Shown here piece by piece: positions 43,340 to 51,422 of a stretch of 64,000 nucleotides of DNA. This DNA is from Clostridium sp. MSJ-8 (GTDB lineage Bacteria; Bacillota; Clostridia; Clostridiales; Clostridiaceae): NCBI RefSeq assembly GCF_018918325.1, contig NZ_JAHLQH010000032.1:28481-92480 (forward strand), in the 5' to 3' direction. Made by a program: the position numbers and the translations under genes. Positions within the stretch are counted from its first letter, which is position 1. Each line of letters opens with the position of its first letter. The notes beneath the pieces were generated by a model. That model was not told the origin of the DNA and did not search any database. It was given only the letters and a program-made list of their open reading frames with translations.

Positions 43340-44773
43340 ATGAAAATTGCAAGGGTATATATAGGGGAATTCCCTAGTGTAACAATAACAGGATGTACTA
43401 TTAATCAAAATGTAAACGAACACGCATATGCAAGTATAACAGGAATAATAGAAGAAGATGTAATAGATGCATGCATGAATAAGGGAAAATCAGAATCTTA
43501 TCTTACAATAAAGGCAGTGGATGAGGAGAATGGCCATAAGGATATTTTTAAAGGAATTGTATATTCTATGAAAATAGAAAACGATGGCGCAGTTAATACT
43601 CTAGAGTTAGTTCTAGTAACAGGAACTATAAAATTAGACGGTAATAATTATACAAAAACATTTCAAAATTCAGGTACAACATATTCAAAACTATTCAAGA
43701 ATCTAGAAAAGTCAGAAGCTGCATCTAGTATTATGTATGCTGATGATAAAGGTATAGGGAAGATGGTTGTACAATATAATGAAACTAATTGGGAATTTGC
43801 TCAAAGGATAGCATCTAATATGGGAACTTGTATATATCCAGAAGTATCATTTGCTAGTCCTAGATACTATATTGGAGTAGGCAAGGGATCTAAAAGTGCA
43901 GAGATTACAACAAGTTCAGTAAGGATAAAACAATCAGTAGAGAAATATATGTTAGATAATAATAAAGAATCTATAGAGAAGATAAAAGATTGTGTAGCAT
44001 ATGAAGTTGAATCTAGAGATTATGCACCTATAGGTAGCAAGGTGTCAATACCTAGTGCAAGTGAAACTCTATACATATATAGTGTTAATACTTCTCTTAT
44101 AAGAGGGGAAATAATAAATAAGTATGTACTTAAGAGCAAGGGTGGATTTGACAGAGTAAGAAAATATAATCATAAGCTTATAGGAGCTTCGTTAGGTGGA
44201 AAGATAACAGGAGTATCTGGTTCAACAGTAAAGATATCAGTAGATGAGGATGGAAAAAATGGCAATGGAGATTGTGGATCTAAAGATTTTGCATATTCTA
44301 CTGTATATTCTTCTCCAGATGGTACTGGCTGGTATTGTATGCCAGAAGAAGGAGATAGAATAAGAGTGTATTTCCCAACAGAGAAAGAAGAAGATGGATA
44401 TGTAATAAGTTCAGTTCACTTAGATGTAGATAGTTCAGCATCTAATAGTTCTGCTAGATCTAATCCAGATGAGAAGTCTATATCTAATAAGCAAAATAAA
44501 CAAATTATATTTGCACCTACTTATATAGAGATAACTAATAATGAAATGGGCTCAGCTATAAAATTAGATGATGAAAATGGAATTACAATAACTACAGATA
44601 AATCAATATACTTTAAGGCAGATAAGGGAATAGAATTCAATAGTGCTAATGATATATATTTAACAGCAAATAAACAAATTAATATGGAACAAAGTGATCA
44701 AAATTCTATTCTATTAGATGAAAAAGCAATTACTATAAAAGGCCCTAAAGTAAAAATGCAGGATAAGGAATAA
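43340..44773 (+). CDS. VgrG-like spike protein
   Basis: A 477-residue protein built like the VgrG / phage gpD-gpV spike of contractile injection systems. The N-terminal half is the gpD-like part with the hallmark MVVQYNETNWEFAQRIASNMG. Around 285-370 lies an OB-fold gp5-like segment (GGKITGVSGSTVKISVDEDG, then GTGWYCMPEEGDRIRVYFP). The end (about 395-477) is a beta-helix repeat of alternating polar strands (EITNNEMGSAIKLDDENGITITTDKSIYFKADKGIEF). In the cell it would trimerise into a needle. No toxin is fused to this copy. ATG 43340 follows AGAAGGGGTAAAGAAGT. Neighbours are an Eag-like gene and further cassette genes. Confidence 0.8.
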   Translation: MKIARVYIGEFPSVTITGCTINQNVNEHAYASITGIIEEDVIDACMNKGKSESYLTIKAVDEENGHKDIFKGIVYSMKIENDGAVNTLELVLVTGTIKLDGNNYTKTFQNSGTTYSKLFKNLEKSEAASSIMYADDKGIGKMVVQYNETNWEFAQRIASNMGTCIYPEVSFASPRYYIGVGKGSKSAEITTSSVRIKQSVEKYMLDNNKESIEKIKDCVAYEVESRDYAPIGSKVSIPSASETLYIYSVNTSLIRGEIINKYVLKSKGGFDRVRKYNHKLIGASLGGKITGVSGSTVKISVDEDGKNGNGDCGSKDFAYSTVYSSPDGTGWYCMPEEGDRIRVYFPTEKEEDGYVISSVHLDVDSSASNSSARSNPDEKSISNKQNKQIIFAPTYIEITNNEMGSAIKLDDENGITITTDKSIYFKADKGIEFNSANDIYLTANKQINMEQSDQNSILLDEKAITIKGPKVKMQDKE

Positions 44774-44779
44774 GATATT

Positions 44780-45379
44780 ATGGCGTTACATGTACAAAAG
44801 GTTAATAAAGAAGAAATAATAAAATATGCAGCAAATTTATTAGAAAAGAGATTAGAAAATAATATAGATATTATAGGTGAATATGTAAAAAATAATGCGG
44901 ATAATATAGTAGCAAAGTTATATGATGATGTTGATAGGTTGTATAAACAAGGAATAGATATGCAGAGAAATTCAAATAAAAATGATATAGCATATATAAG
45001 TATATTTCTTATGAGACATTATTATTATACTAGAAATTATCCTATTCACATATATCTATATGATAGTACAAGATATCTAGATAAAAATGAATGCATGATT
45101 GAGATTAATTTAGATTTTATAATGGATTATTATAATGGAGACTTAGAATATATAGAGAGAGAGTTAAAGAAGAAATATATCAGAATAGATCAAGATATAC
45201 TTCAGGAGATACAGAAGAGGTATCTAGGAGAATATTATAGATTGATAGTTAACTTCTTTGTAGAATCAAAGGATATATTTCTTATGGTTTCGAGTATAGA
45301 TGATCTTAAGATTACTGATGATATGAAAATTACTATAGGAGAATATCTAGATGAAGGAACTGTAATAGGAGGGCTTTAA
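44780..45379 (+). CDS. Hypothetical protein of the VgrG cassette (199 residues)
   Basis: A helical, charged cytoplasmic protein starting MALHVQKVNKEEIIKYAANLLEKRLENNIDI. No signal peptide, membrane segment or known motif is seen. The gene is tightly placed: 6 bases after the first VgrG-like gene and 2 bases before the next ORF, so it belongs to the same operon. An adaptor or chaperone for one of the spike proteins is plausible. The second half contains an Ile/Asp-rich strand region (LIVNFFVESKDIFLMVSSIDDLKITDDMKITIGEYL). No family assigned. Confidence 0.5.
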   Translation: MALHVQKVNKEEIIKYAANLLEKRLENNIDIIGEYVKNNADNIVAKLYDDVDRLYKQGIDMQRNSNKNDIAYISIFLMRHYYYTRNYPIHIYLYDSTRYLDKNECMIEINLDFIMDYYNGDLEYIERELKKKYIRIDQDILQEIQKRYLGEYYRLIVNFFVESKDIFLMVSSIDDLKITDDMKITIGEYLDEGTVIGGL

Positions 45380-45381
45380 AT

Positions 45382-45906
45382 ATGAAATATTTTTTGATAG
45401 AAAGTGATGCATCTCTTATTAATAAACCAGAATTAATTAATTGGTATAAGATTATAGATAAAAAGAGCATTGATGATGGAAAATACAATAAACTAGATGA
45501 TAAAACAGCAGTCTATATAAAATCAAATAAAGATACTGTTTTTTATGATGTTGTAACTTCTCCTATTTTTATAGTAAAAAAAGAATTAAAAGAACTTATA
45601 AGTCTGTTTGAACCTAATCTTGGATATAAACAACTTATATTAGTTGATAAAGATAATAGTCAAATGGAACAATATTATATACCTGAATTATTAAGAATAG
45701 ATTGCTTAGATAAAAGTACAATATATAACATAGATAAAAGCGTAATAAAAGAAGGCGTTATAGATACTAGTAAACTTCTAGACAAAGCAATATTTAGAAT
45801 AAAAAATATTCAAACTACAAATATTGTAGTAAGAATGGATCTATTAGAAGCTATGCTTAAGAGAGATTATAGAGGGTTTACAGTAAGAGAATTAAAGAAA
45901 GTGTAG
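45382..45906 (+). CDS. Immunity-like protein (Imm11/DUF1629-type signature)
   Basis: A 174-residue acidic cytoplasmic protein. The pattern of an N-terminal beta stretch (MKYFLIESD) and a C-terminal LLDKAIFRIKNIQTTNIVVRMDLLEAMLKRDYRGFTV recalls the Imm11/DUF1629 family, whose members are encoded beside polymorphic toxins and end with a similar 'FR-(K/G)-...-(I/V)-L-A-x-x-L-L-x-x-G' segment. The resemblance is partial. ATG 45382 follows GGAGGGCTTTAAAT. It overlaps nothing and is 12 bases upstream of the PAAR-like gene. Function as an immunity protein or cassette adaptor is inference. Confidence 0.4.
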   Translation: MKYFLIESDASLINKPELINWYKIIDKKSIDDGKYNKLDDKTAVYIKSNKDTVFYDVVTSPIFIVKKELKELISLFEPNLGYKQLILVDKDNSQMEQYYIPELLRIDCLDKSTIYNIDKSVIKEGVIDTSKLLDKAIFRIKNIQTTNIVVRMDLLEAMLKRDYRGFTVRELKKV

Positions 45907-45918
45907 GTGAAAAAAACT

Positions 45919-46467
45919 ATGGCAGCGAAAAAAGGATATTCTAAACCTCAAGAAAATAGTGAGGATTGTGCTAATGTAGAAATTACAGATGAAGAACAAC
46001 AGTATATAGAGGATAATGTAAGTAGTTCTAATTCTTCTCCAGCAGAATATACAACTAGAGGTGTGTCTCTTAGGTGCAAATTTGGAACTCATACAAGAAG
46101 AGTTAATTTAAAAGAAGATCATGGAGTTACAATTATGCACGAAGATGACAAATATTATCATCCGTTGATATTAGAAGAAGATTGCAAACTTAATGATAAT
46201 ATTAACGTATTTGGAATATGTAATTCACCATCTGTACCAAAGGGGCAAAAGATAACATTATTAGATGAAGAGAAAAACAATCCTATAGTGGGGTACCCTT
46301 GTGTATGTCAGATACTTGGTAAGTGGGCAGATGCCAAGGAGAACTTTGAGATAAATGACAAGAAAGTATTAACTACAAAATCATTTTTAGTATGTGCATA
46401 TCTAGGAGTTATAGAAGTAAAAGAAAAATGTAATGGACTAGAATATGGTGGAGAATTAGATGAATAG
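45919..46467 (+). CDS. PAAR-like tip protein (DUF4280)
   Basis: A 182-residue protein of the DUF4280 PAAR-like family, the sharp tip that caps a VgrG-type spike. After an acidic linker (about 1-45) the domain reads TTRGVSLRCKFGTHTRRVNL, with conserved NSPSVPKGQKITLL and CVCQILGKWADAKENFEI; Cys residues in CKF, CNS, CVC and CAY may bind metal. ATG 45919 is preferred because AGGTG lies nine bases upstream; the frame can also begin at GTG 45907. It lies between an immunity-like gene and the second VgrG, an order expected for a tip-plus-spike-plus-effector set. Confidence 0.75.
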   Translation: MAAKKGYSKPQENSEDCANVEITDEEQQYIEDNVSSSNSSPAEYTTRGVSLRCKFGTHTRRVNLKEDHGVTIMHEDDKYYHPLILEEDCKLNDNINVFGICNSPSVPKGQKITLLDEEKNNPIVGYPCVCQILGKWADAKENFEINDKKVLTTKSFLVCAYLGVIEVKEKCNGLEYGGELDE

Positions 46468-46483
46468 ATAGGTGGGATAATGA

Positions 46484-49075
46484 GTGGGGGAAATAACTCA
46501 AGAGATAATTAAACTTGAAGGCTTTAAAGAATTATATAAATGTTCAAAATGTAATATGATAAATAAACCAGGAGAACATCCAATTATAGATATACAAGGG
46601 GAGATATCTAAAAACTATAATGTTTCGGATATTATAAAGAGATTACAGAATCAACTTATTAAAGTAAAGAATCGAACATTATCAGGAGAATATATTACTA
46701 TATTCTGTGGATACATAGATGAAGTCGAAGTTAATGAAAGCTATGAAGACAGTTATAATGTAGAAATAAGATTAATTTCTAGTAGTTGTAAGACTGATCA
46801 TAAAAAATATTATAGGTCTTATCAAGATGTACAAAAAAATCACAAAGATATTATATTACAAGTTGCAAATGAACTTACGTCTGCTAATGTACAATGTGAT
46901 TTTCATAAGGACAATCCTATAGGAATGCCGCTTATACAATATTATGAAACTAATTGGGAATTTATGAAGAGGGTAGCAAGTGAGTGCAATGAAGCTATAT
47001 TAGTAGATGAGAGTTCTGAGATATTGAGAATAATAATTGGGGCACAGAAAAAAGCATCTAAAGGAATAATAAAAAGCTCAAAGTATGCAATGGGAGTATC
47101 AGAAGATTATTTTAAGAAAAAAGCATTTGCAACTAATATAGATAAATATAAATTTTCTTATGTTGAGGTAGAAACTAAGGATATATATTCTGTAGGTGAT
47201 ACTGTTACGTTTAAAGGAGAAACATATATAGTATGTGAAAAAACTTCAAGGCTAGACGGAACTGAGCTTTTGTTCAAATATAAATTGGCAAATGAAGAGT
47301 ATCTATACCAAAAGAAATATAATAATTTGTTATTGGCAGGATGTACTATACATGGAGTAGTAGAGAAAACAGCTAATGAAACCTTGGAATTAAATCTTGA
47401 ATTACAAGATGAAAATAATAACACTACTAAGTATCCTTATGAATGGGTTCCTGAGACAGGAAATTTGATGTATTGTATGCCAAAAGTAGGAACTAAGGTA
47501 TCGTTATATTTTGCATCTGCATCTGAAAAAAGTGCCAAGGCTATAAATTGTATACGTACAAATGCGTCTTCTAGCGGAAGTGGAATTTATAAAAAGGAAG
47601 AGAAAACATTTGCTACAGAACATGATAATGGAATGGTATTAGCACCAGACTTCTTACTTATATCATCTCAACAAGTGAATGAAAAAACAAACCAATTAAT
47701 GATGGTAGATGATGAGGGAACTCTAGCAGTCAGCAAGAACAAAGTTGTATTTAATGCAGGAATAGGAATAGGATGTAATACTAATAAATTATTTATAACT
47801 GCTAAAGGTAAGATAAATACAAGTGTATGTTCAGGAAATGTCCCAGTATCATATATATTACAAGATCAATATCTAGAGATGGGTTCAACTACTTTAGCTA
47901 TGCTAACAACTGAAACTAAAAGTGACTATAAGAATATAAATGATGCACCAATGAGAAAAGAGTTTAGTTGGTGGGATTTGGCGAAGAATGTAGCAGCAGG
48001 TTTATTAGTTGTAGCAGCAGTAACAGCAGCAGTTGCAGTAACAGTTGCTACATGTGGAGCTGCAGGTCCTGTTATAGCTGGAGCAGTAATAGGTGGTGCA
48101 ACAGCAGGTACACTAGCTGTAGGAACAATGGCTTATGAAGATTATAAGAATGGTGAAGTATCTGATACGAAGGAATTCTGTGCTAAGGTAGGAGTAAAAA
48201 CTTTTGTAGGTGCAGTAACTGGTGCAATAGGTGAAGCGGGCTTAGGAGTCAAAGCCGAATTTGTTGCATCTACTGCTGGAGTTGTTGCAGAAGACGTTTC
48301 ATGCAATGCTATAGATGGAAAGGATTTAACTGATGGTCTTGGATTAGATTTAGTTGTAAATACCATTAGTTTTGGAATATTCGATGCAAAAATACTAAAT
48401 AAGATAGCAGATACACGTCCATTTAGACATATTAGTTCTTCAGTGTCAAATAGTTCAGCTGGTAGAAGCGTATCTAGACTTTGGTCATCTATGCGCAATT
48501 CAGCTAGTTCAGCTAAAAATAGACTGTTTGGCAATGTAACAGATGATACTTTAGGAAATATATTAGAAGCTGACAGAGATGCAGCCAAAAATATATTTAA
48601 AAATGGTGCTGAAAGTGGAGCAGCAACAACTACAAGAAATGAATTAAAGAGTACAACTGATGAACTTATTCATAATGTTAATTCTATGAAAAATAAGAGA
48701 AATACGTTATTACAAGCAAAAAGAAATACTACTGATCGTGCAGCAAGAAGAAGTATAGAGGCAGAAAGAGCAGCACTGAAGACACAAATAAAACAAGCAA
48801 GAAATACTATTGTTGCTAATCAAGGAGAAATTGTAAGATATGATGCGTTGATATCTTCTCTTGGAGTTCAAGCAAGCAAAGATACTATAAAAAATAGCGG
48901 AAAACCATTGGCAAAAGCATTTGGATATAGTTATGCAAAACAAATGGCTATTGAGTATGGAAAAAGTAAATTTTCAAATGGCGTTAATGAGGGGTTAAAA
49001 GGTGCAGTAGATTTTTTGGGCATAGGTGGTCCAAATACTAAAAAAGTTGTAGATGAAATTAATAAAAAAAATTAG
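46484..49075 (+). CDS. VgrG-like protein with C-terminal membrane/toxin-like extension
   Basis: An 863-residue 'evolved VgrG'. Residues about 1-460 are the spike: QYYETNWEFMKRVASECNEAI is the gpD hallmark, followed by the gp5-like OB fold (KYPYEWVPETGNLMYCMPKVGTKVSLYF) and a short needle. Residues about 505-560 are strongly hydrophobic, with Gly/Ala-rich helices (VAAGLLVVAAVTAAVAVTVA then AAGPVIAGAVIGGATAG). The last 300 residues are basic coiled helices with no known toxin motif (NSMKNKRNTLLQAKRNTTDRAARRS). The pattern of spike plus membrane segment plus C-terminal domain is that of a polymorphic toxin effector. GTG 46484 follows AGGTGGGATAATGA. No T6SS sheath or tube gene is seen in the window. 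Confidence 0.7.
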   Translation: MGEITQEIIKLEGFKELYKCSKCNMINKPGEHPIIDIQGEISKNYNVSDIIKRLQNQLIKVKNRTLSGEYITIFCGYIDEVEVNESYEDSYNVEIRLISSSCKTDHKKYYRSYQDVQKNHKDIILQVANELTSANVQCDFHKDNPIGMPLIQYYETNWEFMKRVASECNEAILVDESSEILRIIIGAQKKASKGIIKSSKYAMGVSEDYFKKKAFATNIDKYKFSYVEVETKDIYSVGDTVTFKGETYIVCEKTSRLDGTELLFKYKLANEEYLYQKKYNNLLLAGCTIHGVVEKTANETLELNLELQDENNNTTKYPYEWVPETGNLMYCMPKVGTKVSLYFASASEKSAKAINCIRTNASSSGSGIYKKEEKTFATEHDNGMVLAPDFLLISSQQVNEKTNQLMMVDDEGTLAVSKNKVVFNAGIGIGCNTNKLFITAKGKINTSVCSGNVPVSYILQDQYLEMGSTTLAMLTTETKSDYKNINDAPMRKEFSWWDLAKNVAAGLLVVAAVTAAVAVTVATCGAAGPVIAGAVIGGATAGTLAVGTMAYEDYKNGEVSDTKEFCAKVGVKTFVGAVTGAIGEAGLGVKAEFVASTAGVVAEDVSCNAIDGKDLTDGLGLDLVVNTISFGIFDAKILNKIADTRPFRHISSSVSNSSAGRSVSRLWSSMRNSASSAKNRLFGNVTDDTLGNILEADRDAAKNIFKNGAESGAATTTRNELKSTTDELIHNVNSMKNKRNTLLQAKRNTTDRAARRSIEAERAALKTQIKQARNTIVANQGEIVRYDALISSLGVQASKDTIKNSGKPLAKAFGYSYAKQMAIEYGKSKFSNGVNEGLKGAVDFLGIGGPNTKKVVDEINKKN

Positions 49076-49104
49076 TAAGATATGTATGTGGATAGGAGTA
49101 AACT

Positions 49105-49551
49105 ATGAAGTGTGAAAAACCAACAGAAGAGATGATAAAAACATTTTATAATAATTATAAGGGAAGTATTATATTTGGAATTATTTTATATGGAGGAATA
49201 GCAATAGTAACAACAGGAATGTTTATAGTAGCATTAATAGCAAAGATGCCTACTAAATATATAATATTTAGTGGTGTTATTGCCTTAATATTTATAATTG
49301 TAGTTCAATCTTATATATCATCATTAAGAAAGATGAAAAAAGGAGAGTTTATGGTAGCAAAAGCTATATATCAGGGAGTAAATGATACCATAAATTCTAC
49401 AATGAAATATACAATAACATATGAAAATGATGAAGGTGTTATGGAGACTAAAGGTTATTATGTTGATGCTTATAAAGGTAGAAAGTTAAAAAAAGGAGAA
49501 GAGATAATTATTGCAATAATGCCTAATGAAGTTATGTATGTTTTAAAATAA
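49105..49551 (+). CDS. Two-helix membrane protein, candidate immunity protein (copy 1)
   Basis: A 148-residue membrane protein right after the toxin-like VgrG. Two transmembrane helices are at about 24-46 (FGIILYGGIAIVTTGMFIVALIA) and 53-73 (IIFSGVIALIFIIVVQSYIS), followed by a soluble beta domain (YTITYENDEGVMETKGYYVDAYKG) of DUF3592 type. A second, closely similar copy lies 100 bases downstream. Small membrane proteins encoded just behind an effector with membrane helices are typical immunity proteins, but that is inference. ATG 49105 follows ATAGGAGTAAACT. Confidence 0.6.
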   Translation: MKCEKPTEEMIKTFYNNYKGSIIFGIILYGGIAIVTTGMFIVALIAKMPTKYIIFSGVIALIFIIVVQSYISSLRKMKKGEFMVAKAIYQGVNDTINSTMKYTITYENDEGVMETKGYYVDAYKGRKLKKGEEIIIAIMPNEVMYVLK

Positions 49552-49576
49552 TAAAATGTATAAAAGAAGTAAGTAA

Positions 49577-49615
49577 TGCCTTGGAAGAATTATTTAATAA
49601 TTTAACCAAGGTGTT
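49577..49615 (+). terminator. Decayed terminator copy after membrane gene 1
   Basis: CCTTGG (49579) and CCAAGG (49606) close the same hairpin as at 50123, but here the T-run is replaced by TGTTATGTT. The duplicated unit therefore carried its terminator, which has decayed in this copy and may allow read-through into copy 2. Confidence 0.6.
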
Positions 49616-49650
49616 ATGTTACAAAATTGTATAAGAAAGATAGGGTACAT

Positions 49651-50100
49651 ATGAAAAGTGAAAAACCAACAGAAGAGATGAAAAAAGCATTTTATAAGAA
49701 TTATAAGGGGAGTGTTATATTAGGAATTATTATTTTTGGAGTGCTAGCATTAGTAACAACAGGAATGTTTATAGTAGCATTAGTAGCAAAGATACCTACT
49801 AAATATATAATATTTAGTGGTGTTATTGCCTTAATATTTATAATTGTAGTTCAATCCTATATATCATCATTAAGAAAGATGAAAAAAGGAGATTTTATGG
49901 TTGCAAAAGTTGTTTATCAAAGCATACATAATTATAGAAATTCTTCAATGAAGATGAAAGTAGTATATGAAAATGATGAAGGAAATTTAGAAACTAAAGA
50001 CTTTGAATTCAATACTTATAAAAGAAGAAAGCCGTTTGTAAAGGGAGAAGAACTGACAGTTGCAATAATGCCTAATGAAGTTATGTATGTTCTAGAATAA
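49651..50100 (+). CDS. Two-helix membrane protein, candidate immunity protein (copy 2)
   Basis: A 149-residue paralogue of the preceding gene. The hydrophobic half is almost identical (VTTGMFIVALVAKIPTKYII is shared with two changes), whereas the soluble half (NYRNSSMKMKVVYENDEGNLETKDFEFNTYKRRKPFVKG) has diverged and gained two residues. Divergence limited to the outward domain is what selection on toxin binding would give, though drift is also possible. ATG 49651 is chosen for the match to copy 1; AGGGT precedes it. A TTG at 49627 opens the frame earlier but has no ribosome site. Confidence 0.6.
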   Translation: MKSEKPTEEMKKAFYKNYKGSVILGIIIFGVLALVTTGMFIVALVAKIPTKYIIFSGVIALIFIIVVQSYISSLRKMKKGDFMVAKVVYQSIHNYRNSSMKMKVVYENDEGNLETKDFEFNTYKRRKPFVKGEELTVAIMPNEVMYVLE

Positions 50101-50122
50101 TAAAATATATAAAAGAAGTAAA

Positions 50123-50168
50123 TAATGCCTTGGAAGAATTATTTAATAATTTAACCAAGGCATTTTTA
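50123..50168 (+). terminator. Terminator after membrane gene 2
   Basis: AATGCCTTGG pairs with CCAAGGCATT with inner AATTA/TAATT pairing, then TTTTAT. This is the intact version of the hairpin at 49577. Confidence 0.75.
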
Positions 50169-50188
50169 TAATAATTGAGGGAGAAAAA

Positions 50189-51136
50189 ATGGGAAAAGTA
50201 GAGAATGTAATAAAAATGTTATTTATGCTAAAGAAAAATGAAGTTATAAAGTGTAAGGATATAGCAGAGGAATTAGAAGTGAAAGAAAGACAAGTGAGGT
50301 GCTATAAGGATATATTAAGTGATTTTGTAGAGATAGAATCAATACCAGGAAGATATGGTGGATATATTTTGCGAGATGATGCAATGTTTCCTATTAAAGA
50401 AATATTAAGAGAAGATGAGATGGAACTTGTTAAGGATTTTATAAATGGGTTGGATAGTAACTTAATGGATGGTAATACAGAATTAAAAAAAGCAATAGAT
50501 AAAATTAATTATACAATAAAGAGCAATGAAGAAAATTGTGCTAGTTCAATAATTCCATATTCAAGAGTTAAACCATTAGATGATAATCAAAGAAAGATAA
50601 AAGAAGACATACATAAAAGCTGTATAGAATCTAATGAAGTGATAATTGAATATGGAGATAATAAGGGTACAGTAGATGAAAGAAGAATTCAGCCATATAA
50701 ACTTATAACTTATAAGGGAGAATATTATTTGTATGCTTTTTGCTTAAAGAGAAATGCAATAAGAAATTTTAAGCTAAAGAGAATCAAAAAGTGTATAGTT
50801 ACTAATAAGAAATTTGTTAAAAGTATAGATATGGATAAACATTTAGCAAATGAACGTAAAAATAGTATAGGTATATTTGGTGGAGAAGAATATGATCTTG
50901 AATTGCTAATAAGAAATCCTATGGCTAATACAGTAAAAGAACGTATATGGGTAGATAATCAAGTTATAGATGAAGAAAGCTATCCTGAAGGAATTGTTTT
51001 CAAAGCAAAGATGAAGGGTGGACCCGAAATATTATCATGGATATTAAGTATGGGTGAAAGTGTTACTGTAGTAAAACCAGAAGTATTAAAAACGAAAATA
51101 AGAGAAAAATTAGAAAAAATGATAAAAAATTTATAA
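50189..51136 (+). CDS. WYL-domain transcriptional regulator
   Basis: A 315-residue DNA-binding regulator. Residues 1-60 are a winged helix-turn-helix (VENVIKMLFMLKKNEVIKCKDIAEELEVKERQVRCYKDILSDF). The middle is a WYL domain (KSCIESNEVIIEYGDNKG, then IQPYKLITYKGEYYLYAFCLKRNAIRNFKLKRIKKC), and the end is a WCX-like domain (EEYDLELLIRNPMANTVKERIWV). WYL domains bind nucleic acids or nucleotides and often sit next to CRISPR-Cas loci, where some repress or activate cas genes. ATG 50189 follows GAGGGAGAAAAA. It is read in the same direction as cas6, 317 bases away, with a crRNA-like RNA in between. Confidence 0.88.
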   Translation: MGKVENVIKMLFMLKKNEVIKCKDIAEELEVKERQVRCYKDILSDFVEIESIPGRYGGYILRDDAMFPIKEILREDEMELVKDFINGLDSNLMDGNTELKKAIDKINYTIKSNEENCASSIIPYSRVKPLDDNQRKIKEDIHKSCIESNEVIIEYGDNKGTVDERRIQPYKLITYKGEYYLYAFCLKRNAIRNFKLKRIKKCIVTNKKFVKSIDMDKHLANERKNSIGIFGGEEYDLELLIRNPMANTVKERIWVDNQVIDEESYPEGIVFKAKMKGGPEILSWILSMGESVTVVKPEVLKTKIREKLEKMIKNL

Positions 51137-51183
51137 ATGTGACGTAGATAGAACAGGGTTTACTGTTATAATATAGATGTAAG

Positions 51184-51293
51184 TTAAAATGCAATTATTT
51201 GTAACAAATAATTGCATTTTCCAATATGGTCTACTAGTGATACTTAATTGATATTATTATTCAATTTATATTCCAAATATGGTTCTACTACAG
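51184..51293 (-). ncRNA. Miniature crRNA-like RNA (degenerate repeat, 20-nt guide, degenerate repeat)
   Basis: Read on the minus strand, 51293-51264 matches the array repeat with one inserted T and few changes: TAGTAGAACCATATTTGG against TAGTAGAAACATATTGG, then AATATAAAT against AATGTAAAT. After a 20-nt spacer-like stretch (51263-51244) a second, more decayed copy runs 51243-51211 (begins GTATCAC, contains ACCATATTGGAA). A terminator hairpin follows. The array's real spacers are 33-37 nt, so this guide is short. Its sequence TGAATAATAATATCAATTAA matches 51373-51392 near the cas promoter at 18 of 20 positions. The unit is separate from the main array (8.5 kb away) and inverted. I infer a Cas6-processed RNA that guides Cascade to repress the cas operon. 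Confidence 0.8.
51187..51222. terminator. Shared hairpin terminator of the WYL gene and the crRNA-like RNA
   Basis: AAAATGCAATTATTTGT and ACAAATAATTGCATTTT form a nearly perfect stem with a tiny loop. On the plus strand it follows the WYL gene; on the minus strand it closes the crRNA-like RNA and overlaps the end of its second repeat copy. Confidence 0.75.
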
Positions 51294-51298
51294 ATAAT

Positions 51299-51327
51299 AA
51301 TATATCAAAAAAAAGTTTACATTACAA
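51299..51327 (-). promoter_or_regulatory. Promoter of the crRNA-like RNA
   Basis: On the minus strand, TTGTAA (51327-51322), a 17-base spacer, and TATATT (51304-51299). The start would fall at about 51292, right at the first degenerate repeat. It diverges from the cas promoter. Confidence 0.55.
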
Positions 51328-51369
51328 ATACAATATAAAATGTAAATAATAATGTGCAGGATAAATAAA

Positions 51370-51394
51370 CCGTGAATAATAATATAAATAAAGT
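51370..51394 (+). promoter_or_regulatory. Predicted Cascade target (pseudo-protospacer) at the cas promoter
   Basis: CCG (51370-51372) in the PAM position is followed by TGAATAATAATAT (identical to guide positions 1-13), then a mismatch, AAT, a mismatch, AA; counting two bases into the next repeat the match is 20 of 22. CCN-type PAMs are known for clostridial type I-B systems. The match abuts the -35 box of the cas promoter, so a bound Cascade would cover it. Two distal mismatches and the short guide would favour binding without Cas3 cutting. Confidence 0.75.
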
Positions 51395-51422
51395 TGACAA
51401 AAGGAAAAAAAAGTAATATTAT
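51394..51422 (+). promoter_or_regulatory. cas operon promoter
   Basis: -35 TTGACA (51394-51399), exactly 17 bases, -10 TATTAT (51417-51422). It lies 32 bases before the cas6 ATG. The only gene-free interval in the cas cluster is here, so this should drive the whole operon. Confidence 0.8.

Noticed and set aside
42758..50100. A complete type VI secretion system
   Set aside because: Only spike, tip and chaperone-like genes are present; no sheath, tube, baseplate or ClpV gene is seen.
51352..51375. A 7-codon frame (ATG TGC AGG ... TGA) ending at the predicted Cascade target, considered as a CreT-like toxin
   Set aside because: No ribosome site, far shorter than known toxins, and no tandem rare codons. 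The unit is therefore read as a Cas autorepressor rather than a toxin-antitoxin.
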